Shown here: positions 8,175-17,326 of the stretch, piece after piece | Numbering within the stretch: position 1 is the first letter of the stretch | Layout of the letters: every line of letters begins with the position of its first letter | Assembly (NCBI RefSeq): GCF_001553545.1 | Contig: NZ_CP014227.1 | Location: 2,090,501 to 2,154,500 of the forward strand | Direction: 5' to 3' | DNA: 64,000 nt | DNA from: Capnocytophaga haemolytica | GTDB taxonomy: Bacteria > Bacteroidota > Bacteroidia > Flavobacteriales > Flavobacteriaceae | Translations under genes and position numbers: made by a program | Notes under the pieces: model-generated | What the model saw: the letters and a program-made list of their open reading frames with translations, nothing else | Databases searched by the model: none | What the model was told of the DNA's origin: nothing

Positions 8175-9120
8175 ACTCCAAGAGTCTGCGTTCACCGCTA
8201 ATCTGCTGAATATCCGTAATATCCTGCGACATCTCAACCACACCCTTGTAATTCTTATCCTTATCACGCACCGCAAAATAACGCACATAAATCAGCCTAC
8301 CACGGTAGTTAAACCAAAAGTTCGCCTCATTCTGCGTCCCTGCCCTGAACGACTCCACAATGCGAAGCACCGTCCCCACACTCTTCGGCGGGTGACAAAA
8401 CTTCACCTCCCTACCAATAATCCCCGCACTTCGCGGAAAAACACGCTCCTCGCCTCGGTTGTAAAAAATCACCCTATCGTGCTCATCTACAAACGTAATA
8501 TCCACAGGCAGCGTCTTCAGCAGCAAATTCACCTGCTCCACCGTCATATACCCCTCATCATAATGCTGTGCCGTTTTGTCAAACTCCACATCCTCACGCA
8601 CTTGCGTATCCATTGACGGATGCACATACCCCTGTTCACTCGGATACGAAGCAGGCGCCTGCGAAAGCATCCAGCCAATCTCCTCCTCACCTTCACGCAT
8701 CTTGATCCAATCCTCATCCTCCAAAAGCTCTAACGAACGCGGAAACAATATGTTAGCCTCCACATTCAGCAAGCGCGACAAATTCTCCGCAATATACACT
8801 GCATTCGCCTGTGCACTATCCAAATCATTCTCCTCCAAGTTCTTACGCACCAATCGGAAGATATCGCGTATCGTATCGTGAAACGACCACATATTCTGCG
8901 AAGGCCCCGTCCAACCACGCTGCTCCAAAAACGGAAACAACTGGTTCTCCTTACGTGCAAAATGCTTCTCCACCGTCGAAAGATGGTTAAAAATATTGTA
9001 AAACTTTTGATAATCCGTGTGAGGATCCACACCCATTAGCTCGTCAAGCAAACTGTGAATAAGCTCTGCTTCAAGCAAATACGTATGAACTGGGTGCCCC
9101 TCAGGTACATTCTGTTGCAT
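8167..9120 (-). CDS. DUF438 hemerythrin-like protein with C-terminal PAS domain
   Basis: The 317-residue soluble protein starts with a hemerythrin/DUF438-type helical domain (about 1-160) with conserved histidines and glutamates in GHPVHTYLLEAELIH, FNHLSTVEKHFARKENQLFP and FPRSLELLEDEDW. A PAS domain follows (about 200-305), with ITFVDEHDRVIFYNRGEERVF, the conserved CHPPKSV segment and a C-terminal VEMSQDITDIQQI. The family is thought to sense redox state, NO or a bound cofactor, but the ligand is not known. It has its own promoter, divergent from the P-type ATPase gene. Confidence 0.85.
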   Translation of the reverse strand: MQQNVPEGHPVHTYLLEAELIHSLLDELMGVDPHTDYQKFYNIFNHLSTVEKHFARKENQLFPFLEQRGWTGPSQNMWSFHDTIRDIFRLVRKNLEENDLDSAQANAVYIAENLSRLLNVEANILFPRSLELLEDEDWIKMREGEEEIGWMLSQAPASYPSEQGYVHPSMDTQVREDVEFDKTAQHYDEGYMTVEQVNLLLKTLPVDITFVDEHDRVIFYNRGEERVFPRSAGIIGREVKFCHPPKSVGTVLRIVESFRAGTQNEANFWFNYRGRLIYVRYFAVRDKDKNYKGVVEMSQDITDIQQISGERRLLEWD

Positions 9121-9141
9121 TAGCGTTCTCTTTTAAAGCCG

Positions 9142-9173
9142 CAAAAGTACAAAAACCATTCCGAACACACAAA
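9142..9173 (-). promoter_or_regulatory. Promoter of the DUF438-PAS gene
   Basis: On the minus strand TTTG (9173-9170), 20 bases, TACTTTTG (9149-9142); the start codon at 9120 is about 21 bases beyond. Confidence 0.72.
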
Positions 9174-9205
9174 TAAAAACACCCCTTTCTCTTAAATACC
9201 CCAAT

Positions 9206-9238
9206 CGAACACCAATCGGACACGTAACGAACCGACCC
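9206..9238 (+). repeat. 11-bp repeat block, 3 units
   Basis: Units CGAACACCAAT, CGGACACGTAA and CGAACCGACCC follow each other at exactly 11-base spacing. Confidence 0.75.
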
Positions 9239-9368
9239 CCTTTTCCCTCAGAAAAACACCCCTATTCAATAAAATTATATTTACTAACAAAACCATATTT
9301 CAAAGATAAAAACACCACAAAACACCCATTTTTTAGACTGTCAAATTTTAAAGATGGGAGAAGATGTT

Positions 9369-9412
9369 TCCCAAGTGACTCCCAAGTGACTCCCAAGTGC
9401 TTCCCAAGTGTC
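9369..9412 (-). repeat. 11-bp repeat block, 4 units
   Basis: TCCCAAGTGAC twice, then TCCCAAGTGCT and TCCCAAGTGTC, exactly 11 bases apart. Read on the minus strand the unit is GTCACTTGGGA, nearly identical to units of the block at 59832-59908. Confidence 0.9.
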
Positions 9413-9534
9413 CCCCATCTTTTCAGTACCCCAACAGAAAAACCTCCCTTAAAAGCCCTACACCCTCGCCCTCCTATCGCTGACAAAAAACACAAAAATA
9501 ACACCACAACAGCCTCCAAGTCAAAAAAAAGATG

Positions 9535-9542
9535 TATCTTTG
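9535..9542 (+). promoter_or_regulatory. -7 box of the P-type ATPase gene
   Basis: TATCTTTG, 26 bases before the ATG at 9569. I see no good -33 TTTG at the expected distance. Confidence 0.5.
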
Positions 9543-9568
9543 CACTCTAAACAAAGTACATCCTATCT

Positions 9569-12289
9569 ATGGCAGAAAAACATCATTATAAAGGACTTAC
9601 GGACACCCAAGTACTCGAAAACCACCAAAAATACGGCAATAACCAGCTCACTAAGAAAGAAGGTGAACCCCTCTGGAAGCAATTCTTAGAAAAGTTTACC
9701 GACCCGATCATCATTATCCTCTTGGTAGCTCTACTCTTCTCCTTCGGAGCCTCCAGCTACGAGTACTTCGTAAACCACCACGGTTTCCACACCTTCCTCG
9801 AGCCCTGCGGAATCTTGTTCGCCATCCTGCTCGCCACAGGTGTAGCCTTTTACTTCGAACAAAGAGCCAATAAGCAGTTCGAGCTCCTCAACCAAGTCAA
9901 TGATGAGGTTTATTACAAGGTCATCCGCAACGAGCGCGTCACCCAAGTGCTCAAGAACGATATCGTCGTGGGCGATACCATCATCCTCGAAACAGGCGAA
10001 GAAGTCCCCGCCGATGGCGATCTCTTAGAGGCTATTTCCCTACAAGTCAACGAGTCCACCCTCACTGGCGAGCCTGTCGTAGAAAAGACCATCGAGAGCA
10101 ATAAGTTCGATCAGGAAGCCACCTACCCCTCCAACCACATTTGCCGTGGCACTTCCATCGTCGATGGCCACTGCATCTATGAAGTCACCAAGGTAGGCGA
10201 CGCCACCGAGTACGGCAAGGTCTTCGAAGGCGTACAGATCGACAACACCGTCAAGACCCCCCTCAATGAGCAACTCGATAAGCTGGCAAGCATCATCACT
10301 AAGGTGAGCTACGCCATTGCTGTCTTGGTAGTTATCGGTCGCCTGCTCCTCTATTTCAAAGGATTACACACCTCATTCGACTGGATTGCCTTTGGTGGTT
10401 ACCTTCTCAATACCATAATGATTGCCATCACGGTCATTGTGGTAGCCGTCCCCGAAGGATTACCGATGAGCGTAACGCTATCGTTGGCATACAGTATGCG
10501 CAGTATGATGAAAACCAACAACTTGGTACGTAGAATGCACGCCTGCGAAACGATGGGCGCTACCACTGTAATCTGCACCGACAAGACGGGCACACTCACC
10601 CAAAACCAAATGACCGTCTACGAGCCTTTCTTCCCTGACTTCAAAGGATTTGATGATAACTTTGGGCAGCTCTTAGCCGAGGCAATGGCAGTAAACTCAA
10701 CCGCCTACCTCGACTTCTCCTCGAATGCCACTGAGGTAAAAGTACTCGGCAACCCCACAGAAGGCGCACTACTGCTGTGGCTTGGCAAGCAAGACGTGAA
10801 CTACCTACCACTGCGCGAGAAAGCTGAGATCATCAGCCAGCTGACCTTCTCCACCGAACGTAAATATATGGCTACTTTTGTAAAGCACCCCAAAACAGGC
10901 AAAGGCGTGCTCTACGTAAAGGGAGCTCCTGAAATCGTAATGAATTTCTGCCAAACTGCTGGGAAACTCAATGCAGCCTTAACCCGAGAAGCTTTTGAAG
11001 AAAAACTCTTGCAGTATCAGAATCAAGCGATGCGCACCATAGGCTTTGCCTATAAAGAACTCGAGGCTGACACTCCCGTGTTCGAGAATGGTAAACTTGC
11101 AGTAAATGGCTTGCACTTTATGGGTATCACTGCCATCTCCGACCCTGTCCGCGCTGATGTACCCGAGGCAATACGCGAGTGCTTACACGCAGGCATTCAG
11201 ATCAAAATAGTTACAGGCGACACTTCGGCTACTGCTAAAGAAATCGCCCGACAAATCAGCCTCTGGGACGATACCTGCACCGACGAGCGCAATATGATCA
11301 CAGGCACTGAGTTTGCCGCTATGCCCGATGAAGAACTCAAAGAGCGCTTAGCTGATATCAGGGTCGTATCGCGTGCACGTCCACTGGATAAAGCCCGCTT
11401 GGTAAACCTCTTGCAACAACGCGGCGAGGTAGTAGCTGTCACTGGCGATGGCACTAACGACGCCCCCGCTCTCAAAGCCGCTCAAGTAGGGCTCTCAATG
11501 GGCGATGGCACCGCAGTAGCCAAAGAGGCAAGCGATATTACCATCCTCGATAATTCATTCAGCAGCATTGGCAAAGCTGTGATGTGGGGACGCTCACTGC
11601 ACCTTAATATTCAGCGCTTTATACTCTTCCAGATGACTATCAATGTCGCAGCGTGTATCATCGTGCTTATCGGCGCCTTCTTAGGAGTGCAGTCGCCACT
11701 AACCGTCACCCAGATGCTATGGGTCAATCTCATTATGGATACGTTTGCCGCCTTAGCCTTAGCCTCTTTACCTCCGAGCAAAAGTGTGATGAACGACAAG
11801 CCACGTGCTAAAGGGGCTAATATCATCTCGCGTACAATGGTAAAAGGAATTTTTGGTGTAGGAGGCTTCTTCGTTCTACTGCTCTTCGGTCTGTTACAGT
11901 ACTTCAAGAACGAAGATATCACCTCACTTGCTGGCTTCTCCATCACAGATTATTTTAGCCACTTCTTCCATTTTGGAGCAGCTCAAGGAGAGTTATCAGC
12001 CTACGAACTGTCACTCTTCTTTTCTATCTTTGTAATGCTGCAATTTTGGAATATGTTTAACGCCAAAGCCTACCGTACAGGGAAGAGCACTTTCTACAAC
12101 CTCAGTGAATGCCAAGGGTTTATTCTTATCGCAATGGCTATTATCATCGGGCAGATATTCATCACTACCTTTGGTGGTGAGATGTTTGACGTAACGCCTT
12201 TGCAACTTGATGATTGGCTAATAATTATTGGAGGGACAAGCTTCGTCCTATGGGTTGGTGAAATCGCAAGACTTTTCAGAAGGGGTTAA
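9569..12289 (+). CDS. Calcium-type P2 cation-transporting ATPase (PMCA-like)
   Basis: The 906-residue inner-membrane pump has all P2-ATPase landmarks: an N-terminal cation-ATPase domain (YGNNQLTKKEGEP), actuator motif LTGEP, the transmembrane ion site PEGLP, phosphorylated D338 in ICTDKTGTLT, the nucleotide-binding region KGAPE, and hinge motif TGDGTNDAPALKAAQVG. The C-terminal six-helix region ends near residue 900. The length and PEGLPMSVTLSLAYSM region match the PMCA-type bacterial Ca2+ ATPases; the ion is inferred from the family. The actuator loop reads TGEP rather than TGES or TGEA. A strong terminator follows. Confidence 0.92.
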   Translation: MAEKHHYKGLTDTQVLENHQKYGNNQLTKKEGEPLWKQFLEKFTDPIIIILLVALLFSFGASSYEYFVNHHGFHTFLEPCGILFAILLATGVAFYFEQRANKQFELLNQVNDEVYYKVIRNERVTQVLKNDIVVGDTIILETGEEVPADGDLLEAISLQVNESTLTGEPVVEKTIESNKFDQEATYPSNHICRGTSIVDGHCIYEVTKVGDATEYGKVFEGVQIDNTVKTPLNEQLDKLASIITKVSYAIAVLVVIGRLLLYFKGLHTSFDWIAFGGYLLNTIMIAITVIVVAVPEGLPMSVTLSLAYSMRSMMKTNNLVRRMHACETMGATTVICTDKTGTLTQNQMTVYEPFFPDFKGFDDNFGQLLAEAMAVNSTAYLDFSSNATEVKVLGNPTEGALLLWLGKQDVNYLPLREKAEIISQLTFSTERKYMATFVKHPKTGKGVLYVKGAPEIVMNFCQTAGKLNAALTREAFEEKLLQYQNQAMRTIGFAYKELEADTPVFENGKLAVNGLHFMGITAISDPVRADVPEAIRECLHAGIQIKIVTGDTSATAKEIARQISLWDDTCTDERNMITGTEFAAMPDEELKERLADIRVVSRARPLDKARLVNLLQQRGEVVAVTGDGTNDAPALKAAQVGLSMGDGTAVAKEASDITILDNSFSSIGKAVMWGRSLHLNIQRFILFQMTINVAACIIVLIGAFLGVQSPLTVTQMLWVNLIMDTFAALALASLPPSKSVMNDKPRAKGANIISRTMVKGIFGVGGFFVLLLFGLLQYFKNEDITSLAGFSITDYFSHFFHFGAAQGELSAYELSLFFSIFVMLQFWNMFNAKAYRTGKSTFYNLSECQGFILIAMAIIIGQIFITTFGGEMFDVTPLQLDDWLIIIGGTSFVLWVGEIARLFRRG

Positions 12290-12312
12290 TTTTATATTTT
12301 TTATATGATTAC

Positions 12313-12348
12313 AAAAACGGTAGTCTTTTCTCAGACTACCGTTTTTTT
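12313..12348 (+). terminator. Rho-independent terminator after the P-type ATPase gene
   Basis: A 14-base stem (AAAAACGGTAGTCT at 12313-12326 with AGACTACCGTTTTT at 12333-12346), a 6-base loop and a T run. Confidence 0.92.
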
Positions 12349-12410
12349 GTTTTATAGCAGCTTTTCTGAAGATATTCCTTAGAAAAAAGTTGTAAAAATA
12401 ATAGTAAAAC

Positions 12411-12441
12411 TTGTGAGTTTATGATTTTCTCCCTACCTTTG
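12411..12441 (+). promoter_or_regulatory. Promoter of the GH92 gene
   Basis: TTG (12411-12413), 20 bases, TACCTTTG (12434-12441); ATG at 12470. Confidence 0.72.
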
Positions 12442-12469
12442 TCGCCTAAATAAATTATATCACCAAACT

Positions 12470-14722
12470 ATGAGATTAAGAAATATAGCCCTTGCTGTGG
12501 CAGGGATAGCATTGCTCGCAGCGTGTGAACAGAAGAAAACAAAAGAAGAGGTGAAAGATGAGCCTCAAAAGCCGCTTATCAGCTATGTAGATCCGTTTAT
12601 TGGTACAGGGGGACACGGGCATACCTTCCCTGGGGCGACAACTCCTATGGGGATGATACAAGTAAGCCCTGTAAACGGACTTAGCCATTGGGATTGGTGC
12701 TCGGGTTACCACTACTCGGATAGCTTGGTAGTGGGCTTTGGGCATCTGAGCCTCAGTGGTACAGGTATCGGCGACCTAAACGACATCTTGCTAATGCCTG
12801 CCACAAAGGCTTACGACCTTTCCACACTCAAATATGGCAGAAAGGAGCAATACCCCGTTAATGCACAAGAGTTTCGCGATATGGTGCCTTACAAATCGCT
12901 TTACAGCCATAAAAATGAAAAGGCAAGCCCTGGGTATTACGAGGTGTATTTGGAAACGCCAAAGGTAAACGTAGAGCTCACTGCGGCACAGCGTTATGGG
13001 GTACATCGCTATACTTTTGAGAAGGGTGCTGAGCAGTCTGTAATATTGAACTTAGGTTATGCAATCAATTGGGATAGCCCTACAAAGACTTCTATTAAAG
13101 AGTATAAGGGTACACAATCAACCACAAGTATCATTACAGGAGAACGCTTTAGTACTGGCTGGGCAAAGAACCAGAAAGTGTACTATGCAATACAATTCTC
13201 TAAGCCTATTGATAAGGCGGTAATCCAAAAGAATAAAGGGGAAGAAACCTCAGCACAGTTTTTCTTTAAAGAGGAAGATAGTGATACACTCTTGGTAAAA
13301 GTAGCGGTCTCTTCAGTAAGTGAGCAAAGTGCTATAGAGAATTTAGAAATAAGTACACCGATAGACTTTGATAAGACCCGCTTATCAGCCGAAGCACAGT
13401 GGGAAGATGCCCTCTCGCGTATAGTAGTGGGAACCCCTGTGGATTCACTCAAAACAATCTTCTATACTGCATTATATCACACGCAGATAGCCCCCGTAAC
13501 TTTTAGCGACAAAGATGGACAATTCCGCTTAGAGAATGATAAGATAGCCAAAGGCAATTACACCGCCTACTCTACCCTATCGCTGTGGGACACTTTCAGG
13601 GCTGAGCACCCACTGCTCAACCTCATACGTCCGCAAGAAGTATCAGGGATTATCAACTCAATGCTGGCTTATTATGAAGTGCATAAGGTATTGCCCGTAT
13701 GGACGCTCTATGGCAATGAGACCGACACGATGACGGGGTATCACTCTGTGGCAGTGATCGCTGAGGCGTATTTGAAAGGTATTCGTGGCTTTGATGCCGA
13801 GAAGGCTTACGAGGCGATGAAAGCAACTATGATACAAGACAAGCGCGGACTGAAAGCCTATAAGCAATATGGCTATATACCCTACAACGCCGTAGATGAA
13901 TCAGTAACCATCACTTTGGAATACGCTTATGATGATTGGTGTGTAGCTCAGATGGCAAAAGCATTGGGCAAAGCTGAGGATGCAGACTTCTTCCTCAAAC
14001 GCTCTAAGGCTTACACTTACCTCTTTGATAAAGAAACAGGCTTTATGCGTGGTAAATCTGCTGAGGGTAAGTGGCGTACACCTTTTGATCCTAAACGCTC
14101 TGACCACCGTCAAGGCACCGACTACACCGAAGGCAATGCTTGGCAACACAGCTGGTTTGTGCCTCACGATGTAGAAGGGCTCATAGCACTCTTCGGCAGC
14201 AAAGAAGCCTTTACAGCACACTTAGAGAAACTGTTCACTGAAAGTTCAGAGATCACAGGCGACAACACCTCTCCTGACATCTCAGGGCTTATCGGACAAT
14301 ACGCACACGGCAACGAGCCAAGCCACCATATCGCCTATATGTTCAACATTGCAGGGCAGCCTAAACGCACTCAATATTGGGTAGACCGCATCCTACAAAC
14401 GCAGTACAACACCACCCCTAACGGACTCAGTGGCAATGAGGACTGCGGACAGATGTCGGCGTGGTACGTATGGAGTGCAATGGGCTTATACCCTATGAAC
14501 CCCGCCTCTACCGAGTACGAGTTTGGTCGTCCACTCTTCGATAAGGTAACTATCAAACTGCCTAATGGTAAAACTTTTACCATTACAGCTAAAAACGTCT
14601 CTAAGGAGAATAAGTATATCAAATCCGTAAGTCTCGATGGGAACCCTTACAAAGAATGGCACATCAGCCACGAGACTATCCTTAAAGGCGGTGAACTCAC
14701 TTTTGAAATGACTAATAAATAA
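12470..14722 (+). CDS. GH92 alpha-1,2-mannosidase, lipoprotein
   Basis: The 750-residue protein has a lipoprotein signal (GIALLAACEQ, lipid Cys near residue 19) and the full GH92 fold: an N-terminal beta-sandwich starting YVDPFIGTGGHGHTFPGATT and containing LSLSGTGIGDLNDILLMP, then an (alpha/alpha)6 barrel with LYGNETDTMTGYHSVAVIAE and the catalytic-region motif SGNEDCGQMSAWYVWSAMG. GH92 enzymes are calcium-dependent inverting exo-mannosidases acting on host or yeast alpha-mannans and N-glycans; anchoring at the envelope fits glycan foraging. No SusC/SusD pair is nearby, so this is not a classical polysaccharide-utilisation locus. It precedes rfbB by 3 bases. Confidence 0.93.
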   Translation: MRLRNIALAVAGIALLAACEQKKTKEEVKDEPQKPLISYVDPFIGTGGHGHTFPGATTPMGMIQVSPVNGLSHWDWCSGYHYSDSLVVGFGHLSLSGTGIGDLNDILLMPATKAYDLSTLKYGRKEQYPVNAQEFRDMVPYKSLYSHKNEKASPGYYEVYLETPKVNVELTAAQRYGVHRYTFEKGAEQSVILNLGYAINWDSPTKTSIKEYKGTQSTTSIITGERFSTGWAKNQKVYYAIQFSKPIDKAVIQKNKGEETSAQFFFKEEDSDTLLVKVAVSSVSEQSAIENLEISTPIDFDKTRLSAEAQWEDALSRIVVGTPVDSLKTIFYTALYHTQIAPVTFSDKDGQFRLENDKIAKGNYTAYSTLSLWDTFRAEHPLLNLIRPQEVSGIINSMLAYYEVHKVLPVWTLYGNETDTMTGYHSVAVIAEAYLKGIRGFDAEKAYEAMKATMIQDKRGLKAYKQYGYIPYNAVDESVTITLEYAYDDWCVAQMAKALGKAEDADFFLKRSKAYTYLFDKETGFMRGKSAEGKWRTPFDPKRSDHRQGTDYTEGNAWQHSWFVPHDVEGLIALFGSKEAFTAHLEKLFTESSEITGDNTSPDISGLIGQYAHGNEPSHHIAYMFNIAGQPKRTQYWVDRILQTQYNTTPNGLSGNEDCGQMSAWYVWSAMGLYPMNPASTEYEFGRPLFDKVTIKLPNGKTFTITAKNVSKENKYIKSVSLDGNPYKEWHISHETILKGGELTFEMTNK

Positions 14723-14725
14723 CAA

Positions 14726-15718
14726 ATGAAAAGACACCTATTGATCACAGGGGGAGCAGGCTTCATCGGCTCGCACGTGGTACGACTCTTCGTTACCAAA
14801 TACCCTGACTACGAAATCATCAACTTAGACAAACTCACCTACGCAGGCAACTTAGACAATGTAAAAGACGTTGCCGATAAGCCTAACTACCGCTTTGTGC
14901 AGGCAGACATCTGCGACTTTGAGGCTATGAAGGCACTCATCGCCGAGCACCATATTGATGGCATCATCCATCTGGCAGCCGAGAGCCACGTCGATCGCAG
15001 TATCGAAGACCCTTTCATCTTTGCCAAAACCAATGTGATGGGCACACTCAGCCTGCTGCAAGCAGCGCGTGAGGTATGGGGCAACGACACTGCTGGCAAG
15101 CGTTTCTACCACGTCTCTACCGATGAGGTGTATGGCGCACTTCATCACGGCGACCCTCTCTTCACTGAGGAGACTAAGTACGACCCCCACTCGCCTTACT
15201 CAGCCTCTAAAGCCTCGTCCGACCACTTTGTGAGGGCGTATCACACCACCTATAAGCTCCCTGTGGTGCTCTCCAACTGCTCCAACAACTATGGCAGTCA
15301 TCAGTACCCAGAGAAGCTCATTCCTGTGTGTATCCACAATATATGTGAGAACAAACCGCTGCCTATCTACGGCAAGGGGGAGAACATCCGCGATTGGCTC
15401 TTTGTTGAGGACCACGCCCACGCTATCGACACTATCTTCCATTGTGGTAAGGACGGCGAGACGTACAACATCGGTGGCATCAACGAGTGGAAGAATATCG
15501 ACTTGGTAAAGGTCATCATCAAGGAAGTAGACAAGCAACTCGGTCGCCCCGAAGGCACATCACTCGGGCTCATCACCTTTGTTACCGACCGCGCAGGCCA
15601 CGACTTCCGCTATGCGATTGATGCCTCTAAACTCACCCACGAACTCGGCTGGCAACCCTCACTGCAATTTGAAGAAGGTATTGCCAAAACCGTAGCTTGG
15701 TATCTTGCACAACGATAA
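14726..15718 (+). CDS. rfbB: dTDP-glucose 4,6-dehydratase
   Basis: The 330-residue extended SDR enzyme has the NAD-binding GGAGFIGSH at its N terminus, the catalytic STDEVYG, and YSASKASSDH supplying the YxxxK pair. It removes water from dTDP-glucose to give the 4-keto-6-deoxy sugar, the second step towards dTDP-rhamnose and related surface sugars. The partners rfbA, rfbC and rfbD are not in the window. The 3-base gap after the GH92 gene implies cotranscription, although no metabolic link is obvious. Confidence 0.95.
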   Translation: MKRHLLITGGAGFIGSHVVRLFVTKYPDYEIINLDKLTYAGNLDNVKDVADKPNYRFVQADICDFEAMKALIAEHHIDGIIHLAAESHVDRSIEDPFIFAKTNVMGTLSLLQAAREVWGNDTAGKRFYHVSTDEVYGALHHGDPLFTEETKYDPHSPYSASKASSDHFVRAYHTTYKLPVVLSNCSNNYGSHQYPEKLIPVCIHNICENKPLPIYGKGENIRDWLFVEDHAHAIDTIFHCGKDGETYNIGGINEWKNIDLVKVIIKEVDKQLGRPEGTSLGLITFVTDRAGHDFRYAIDASKLTHELGWQPSLQFEEGIAKTVAWYLAQR

Positions 15719-15772
15719 AGAGCAGTAAAAAACAACATTGGTATATAAATTTAAATACATTCTAAAATTGAC

Positions 15773-15815
15773 AAAAAAAGGAGTTGCCTGTGTATCGGGC
15801 AACTCCTTTTTTTAT
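15773..15815 (+). terminator. Terminator after rfbB, usable from both strands
   Basis: Stem GGAGTTGCC (15780-15788) and GGCAACTCC (15798-15806), flanked by A7 before and T7 after, so it can stop rfbB and also the minus-strand ftsQ transcript. Confidence 0.92.
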
Positions 15816-15860
15816 ATTCCAAAAACAGCATACTACTCTCTAAAAGCGATAAGTTGAAAG

Positions 15861-16604
15861 CTATCGCGTGCAGACCACTTGGTTCGTATATTTCAGATTT
15901 ACAACACTGTATTCACCCAACTTCCCCGTCTTCTCTAATTGTTTATAGAAGGCTTTGAGATTAGCCTTCTTCAAAGCCGCTTCCTCAAAGGTACCAAAGA
16001 GTACCCTAAAATGCGGCACACGCATCAAGAACTCGTACTCCCCATTGGGCTTTACTGCCACTTCGGTGATGTTCTCAGCCATCCAAGGGTCGTTTTTGAT
16101 AAAAGTCATCAGTTCGTATGAAGGTTGCCAATGGCTGGGGCGTATATCGCCTCTGAGGATAGGCACACGCGCCGAGAACGACGCCGACAGCGGCATCTCC
16201 TTGCCCTGTTCGTCCATATAGAAAGCCCGCCCCTCGCGATAGACCCGCGCAATAGGCTGACGCTGCTTGATCTTAGCATTCAGCACCCCGTCGATTGTGC
16301 AATACACCTGCGACTTCTCAATCATCACGTTGTTGTCCAAAAGGTTTTCCATTTCTCCCAGACGCAATAGCCCTACGGGAGTTATTGCTTGTGGATCCTT
16401 AAACAAATTGCGTTTTACAGCCTCTTCTGTCACATATAAATCCTCACTCTGATGATCCACAACTACCTCTTTTAAAGGGCGCATCTTGTGCCGTGTTGAT
16501 GCAAAAAGTTGTACCGCTAAAGGTAATAGTACTATTGTAAGTAATTTTAAGAATCTTTTGATATACATAGATCTAATAAGTATATTAAAGGGAAATACAG
16601 TCAT
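15861..16604 (-). CDS. ftsQ: Cell division protein FtsQ (POTRA type)
   Basis: The 247-residue protein has one N-terminal membrane helix (about 16-36 in this start) and a periplasmic region with a POTRA-like beginning (LKEVVVDHQSEDLYVTEEAVKRNL) and a FtsQ-type beta domain (IEKSQVYCTIDGVLNAKIKQRQPIARVYREGRAFYMDEQGKEMPLS, shown by RQPIARVY and DEQGKEMPL). FtsQ links early and late divisome proteins. A second start at 16568 (MYIKRFLKLL) is equally plausible. In most bacteria ftsQ sits between murC/ddl and ftsA-ftsZ; here it stands alone. Confidence 0.82.
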   Translation of the reverse strand: MTVFPFNILIRSMYIKRFLKLLTIVLLPLAVQLFASTRHKMRPLKEVVVDHQSEDLYVTEEAVKRNLFKDPQAITPVGLLRLGEMENLLDNNVMIEKSQVYCTIDGVLNAKIKQRQPIARVYREGRAFYMDEQGKEMPLSASFSARVPILRGDIRPSHWQPSYELMTFIKNDPWMAENITEVAVKPNGEYEFLMRVPHFRVLFGTFEEAALKKANLKAFYKQLEKTGKLGEYSVVNLKYTNQVVCTR

Positions 16605-16618
16605 TCAATTCCACGGGG

Positions 16619-16626
16619 CAAAAGTA
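16619..16626 (-). promoter_or_regulatory. -7 box upstream of ftsQ
   Basis: TACTTTTG on the minus strand (16626-16619), 14 bases before the start at 16604. The -33 partner is weak: the only TTG is 22 bases upstream, within heptamer repeats. Confidence 0.5.
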
Positions 16627-16636
16627 CAATTTTTTA

Positions 16637-16727
16637 ATGAATAATGAACAATGTATAATGTATAATTTTTTTGTAAAGAGAATAGGGAGCAACTCATTAC
16701 TTTCTACTCACTACTCATTAACTATTA
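16637..16727. repeat. Two heptamer blocks, the second overlapping a stop codon
   Basis: ATGAATA, ATGAACA, ATGTATA, ATGTATA (16637-16664) follow a T run. CTCATTA, CTTTCTA, CTCACTA, CTCATTA, ACTATTA (16693-16727) overlap the last codons and TAA stop (16718-16720) of the minus-strand gene. Confidence 0.8.
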
Positions 16728-17326
16728 AGCCAGTTACTTTTCTTAAATGGAATACCTTTGCGAATGAGGTAAGCGTGGTAAGCACTGGGGATATCGTTCT
16801 GCCAATGGGGCAAAAGCAGCAAAATGAGGATTACATCCGCTTGGGAGAAGAACCCCCAATAGATAGCCAGTGCAAAGGTAACCCCAGCATAGCCCCAGCC
16901 GATGAGTGCTATAAAGGCGATGAACAGACATACCCCCCAGAGCTTCGATAGGAAGGCGTGAGTACAGGTTTCCTTGCCAAACTTGATAAAGCTAATGGCA
17001 TAACACAAGCCTTCGGAGACAAAAAGTAGCCCCACCTCATAGCCGTGAGCCCTAATAACCTCAGGATTGAGCACATAAGCACTTACGCCCACCGACAGCC
17101 AAAAGATGAGATCAGTTTGGCTATCCAAACGACGAAGCCTTGTCGTGCTTACCCCCAATCGGCGTGCGATGATGCCATCAAAGACGTCCGAGAGCAACCC
17201 TATAACGATCAGCACGATGAGTAGCCCTCGCACGCTATCGCGATAGCCGTAAGCCAAAAGGAGTATCGTAGGTGCGAGCAAAAAGCGCAAGAGCACTAAT
17301 AAGTAGGGTATGCTGGTTTTTGTCAT
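16718..17326 (-). CDS. CDP-alcohol phosphatidyltransferase family protein with an altered motif
   Basis: A 202-residue integral membrane protein with about six hydrophobic segments. The family signature is D-x2-D-G-x2-A-R-x8-G-x3-D-x3-D. Here D47, D50, G51, A54, R55, D68 and D72 are present, but the second glycine is leucine (L64). All four metal-binding aspartates are kept, so catalysis is still possible, but the substrate is uncertain; phosphatidylglycerophosphate synthase and related enzymes are candidates. It overlaps the polyprenyl synthase gene by 4 bases (ATGA) as the last gene of a three-gene operon. A second, canonical family member (pssA) is at 34.1 kb. Confidence 0.8.
   Translation of the reverse strand: MTKTSIPYLLVLLRFLLAPTILLLAYGYRDSVRGLLIVLIVIGLLSDVFDGIIARRLGVSTTRLRRLDSQTDLIFWLSVGVSAYVLNPEVIRAHGYEVGLLFVSEGLCYAISFIKFGKETCTHAFLSKLWGVCLFIAFIALIGWGYAGVTFALAIYWGFFSQADVILILLLLPHWQNDIPSAYHAYLIRKGIPFKKSNWLNS

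Larger units (their letters stand above)
9121..9568. other. 448-bp divergent intergenic region
   Basis: No credible gene is present; an 85-codon minus-strand frame (9262-9519) is low-complexity and crosses a repeat block. The region holds the DUF438 promoter, two 11-bp repeat blocks (9206-9238 and 9369-9412), an imperfect inverted repeat around the second block (AAGATGGGAG near 9350, CCCCCATCTT at 9412-9421), and the ATPase -7 box. Confidence 0.7.

Noticed and set aside
9262..9519. 85-codon minus-strand ORF
   Set aside because: It crosses the 11-bp repeat block, has no promoter or homology I can see and is biased by the repeat.
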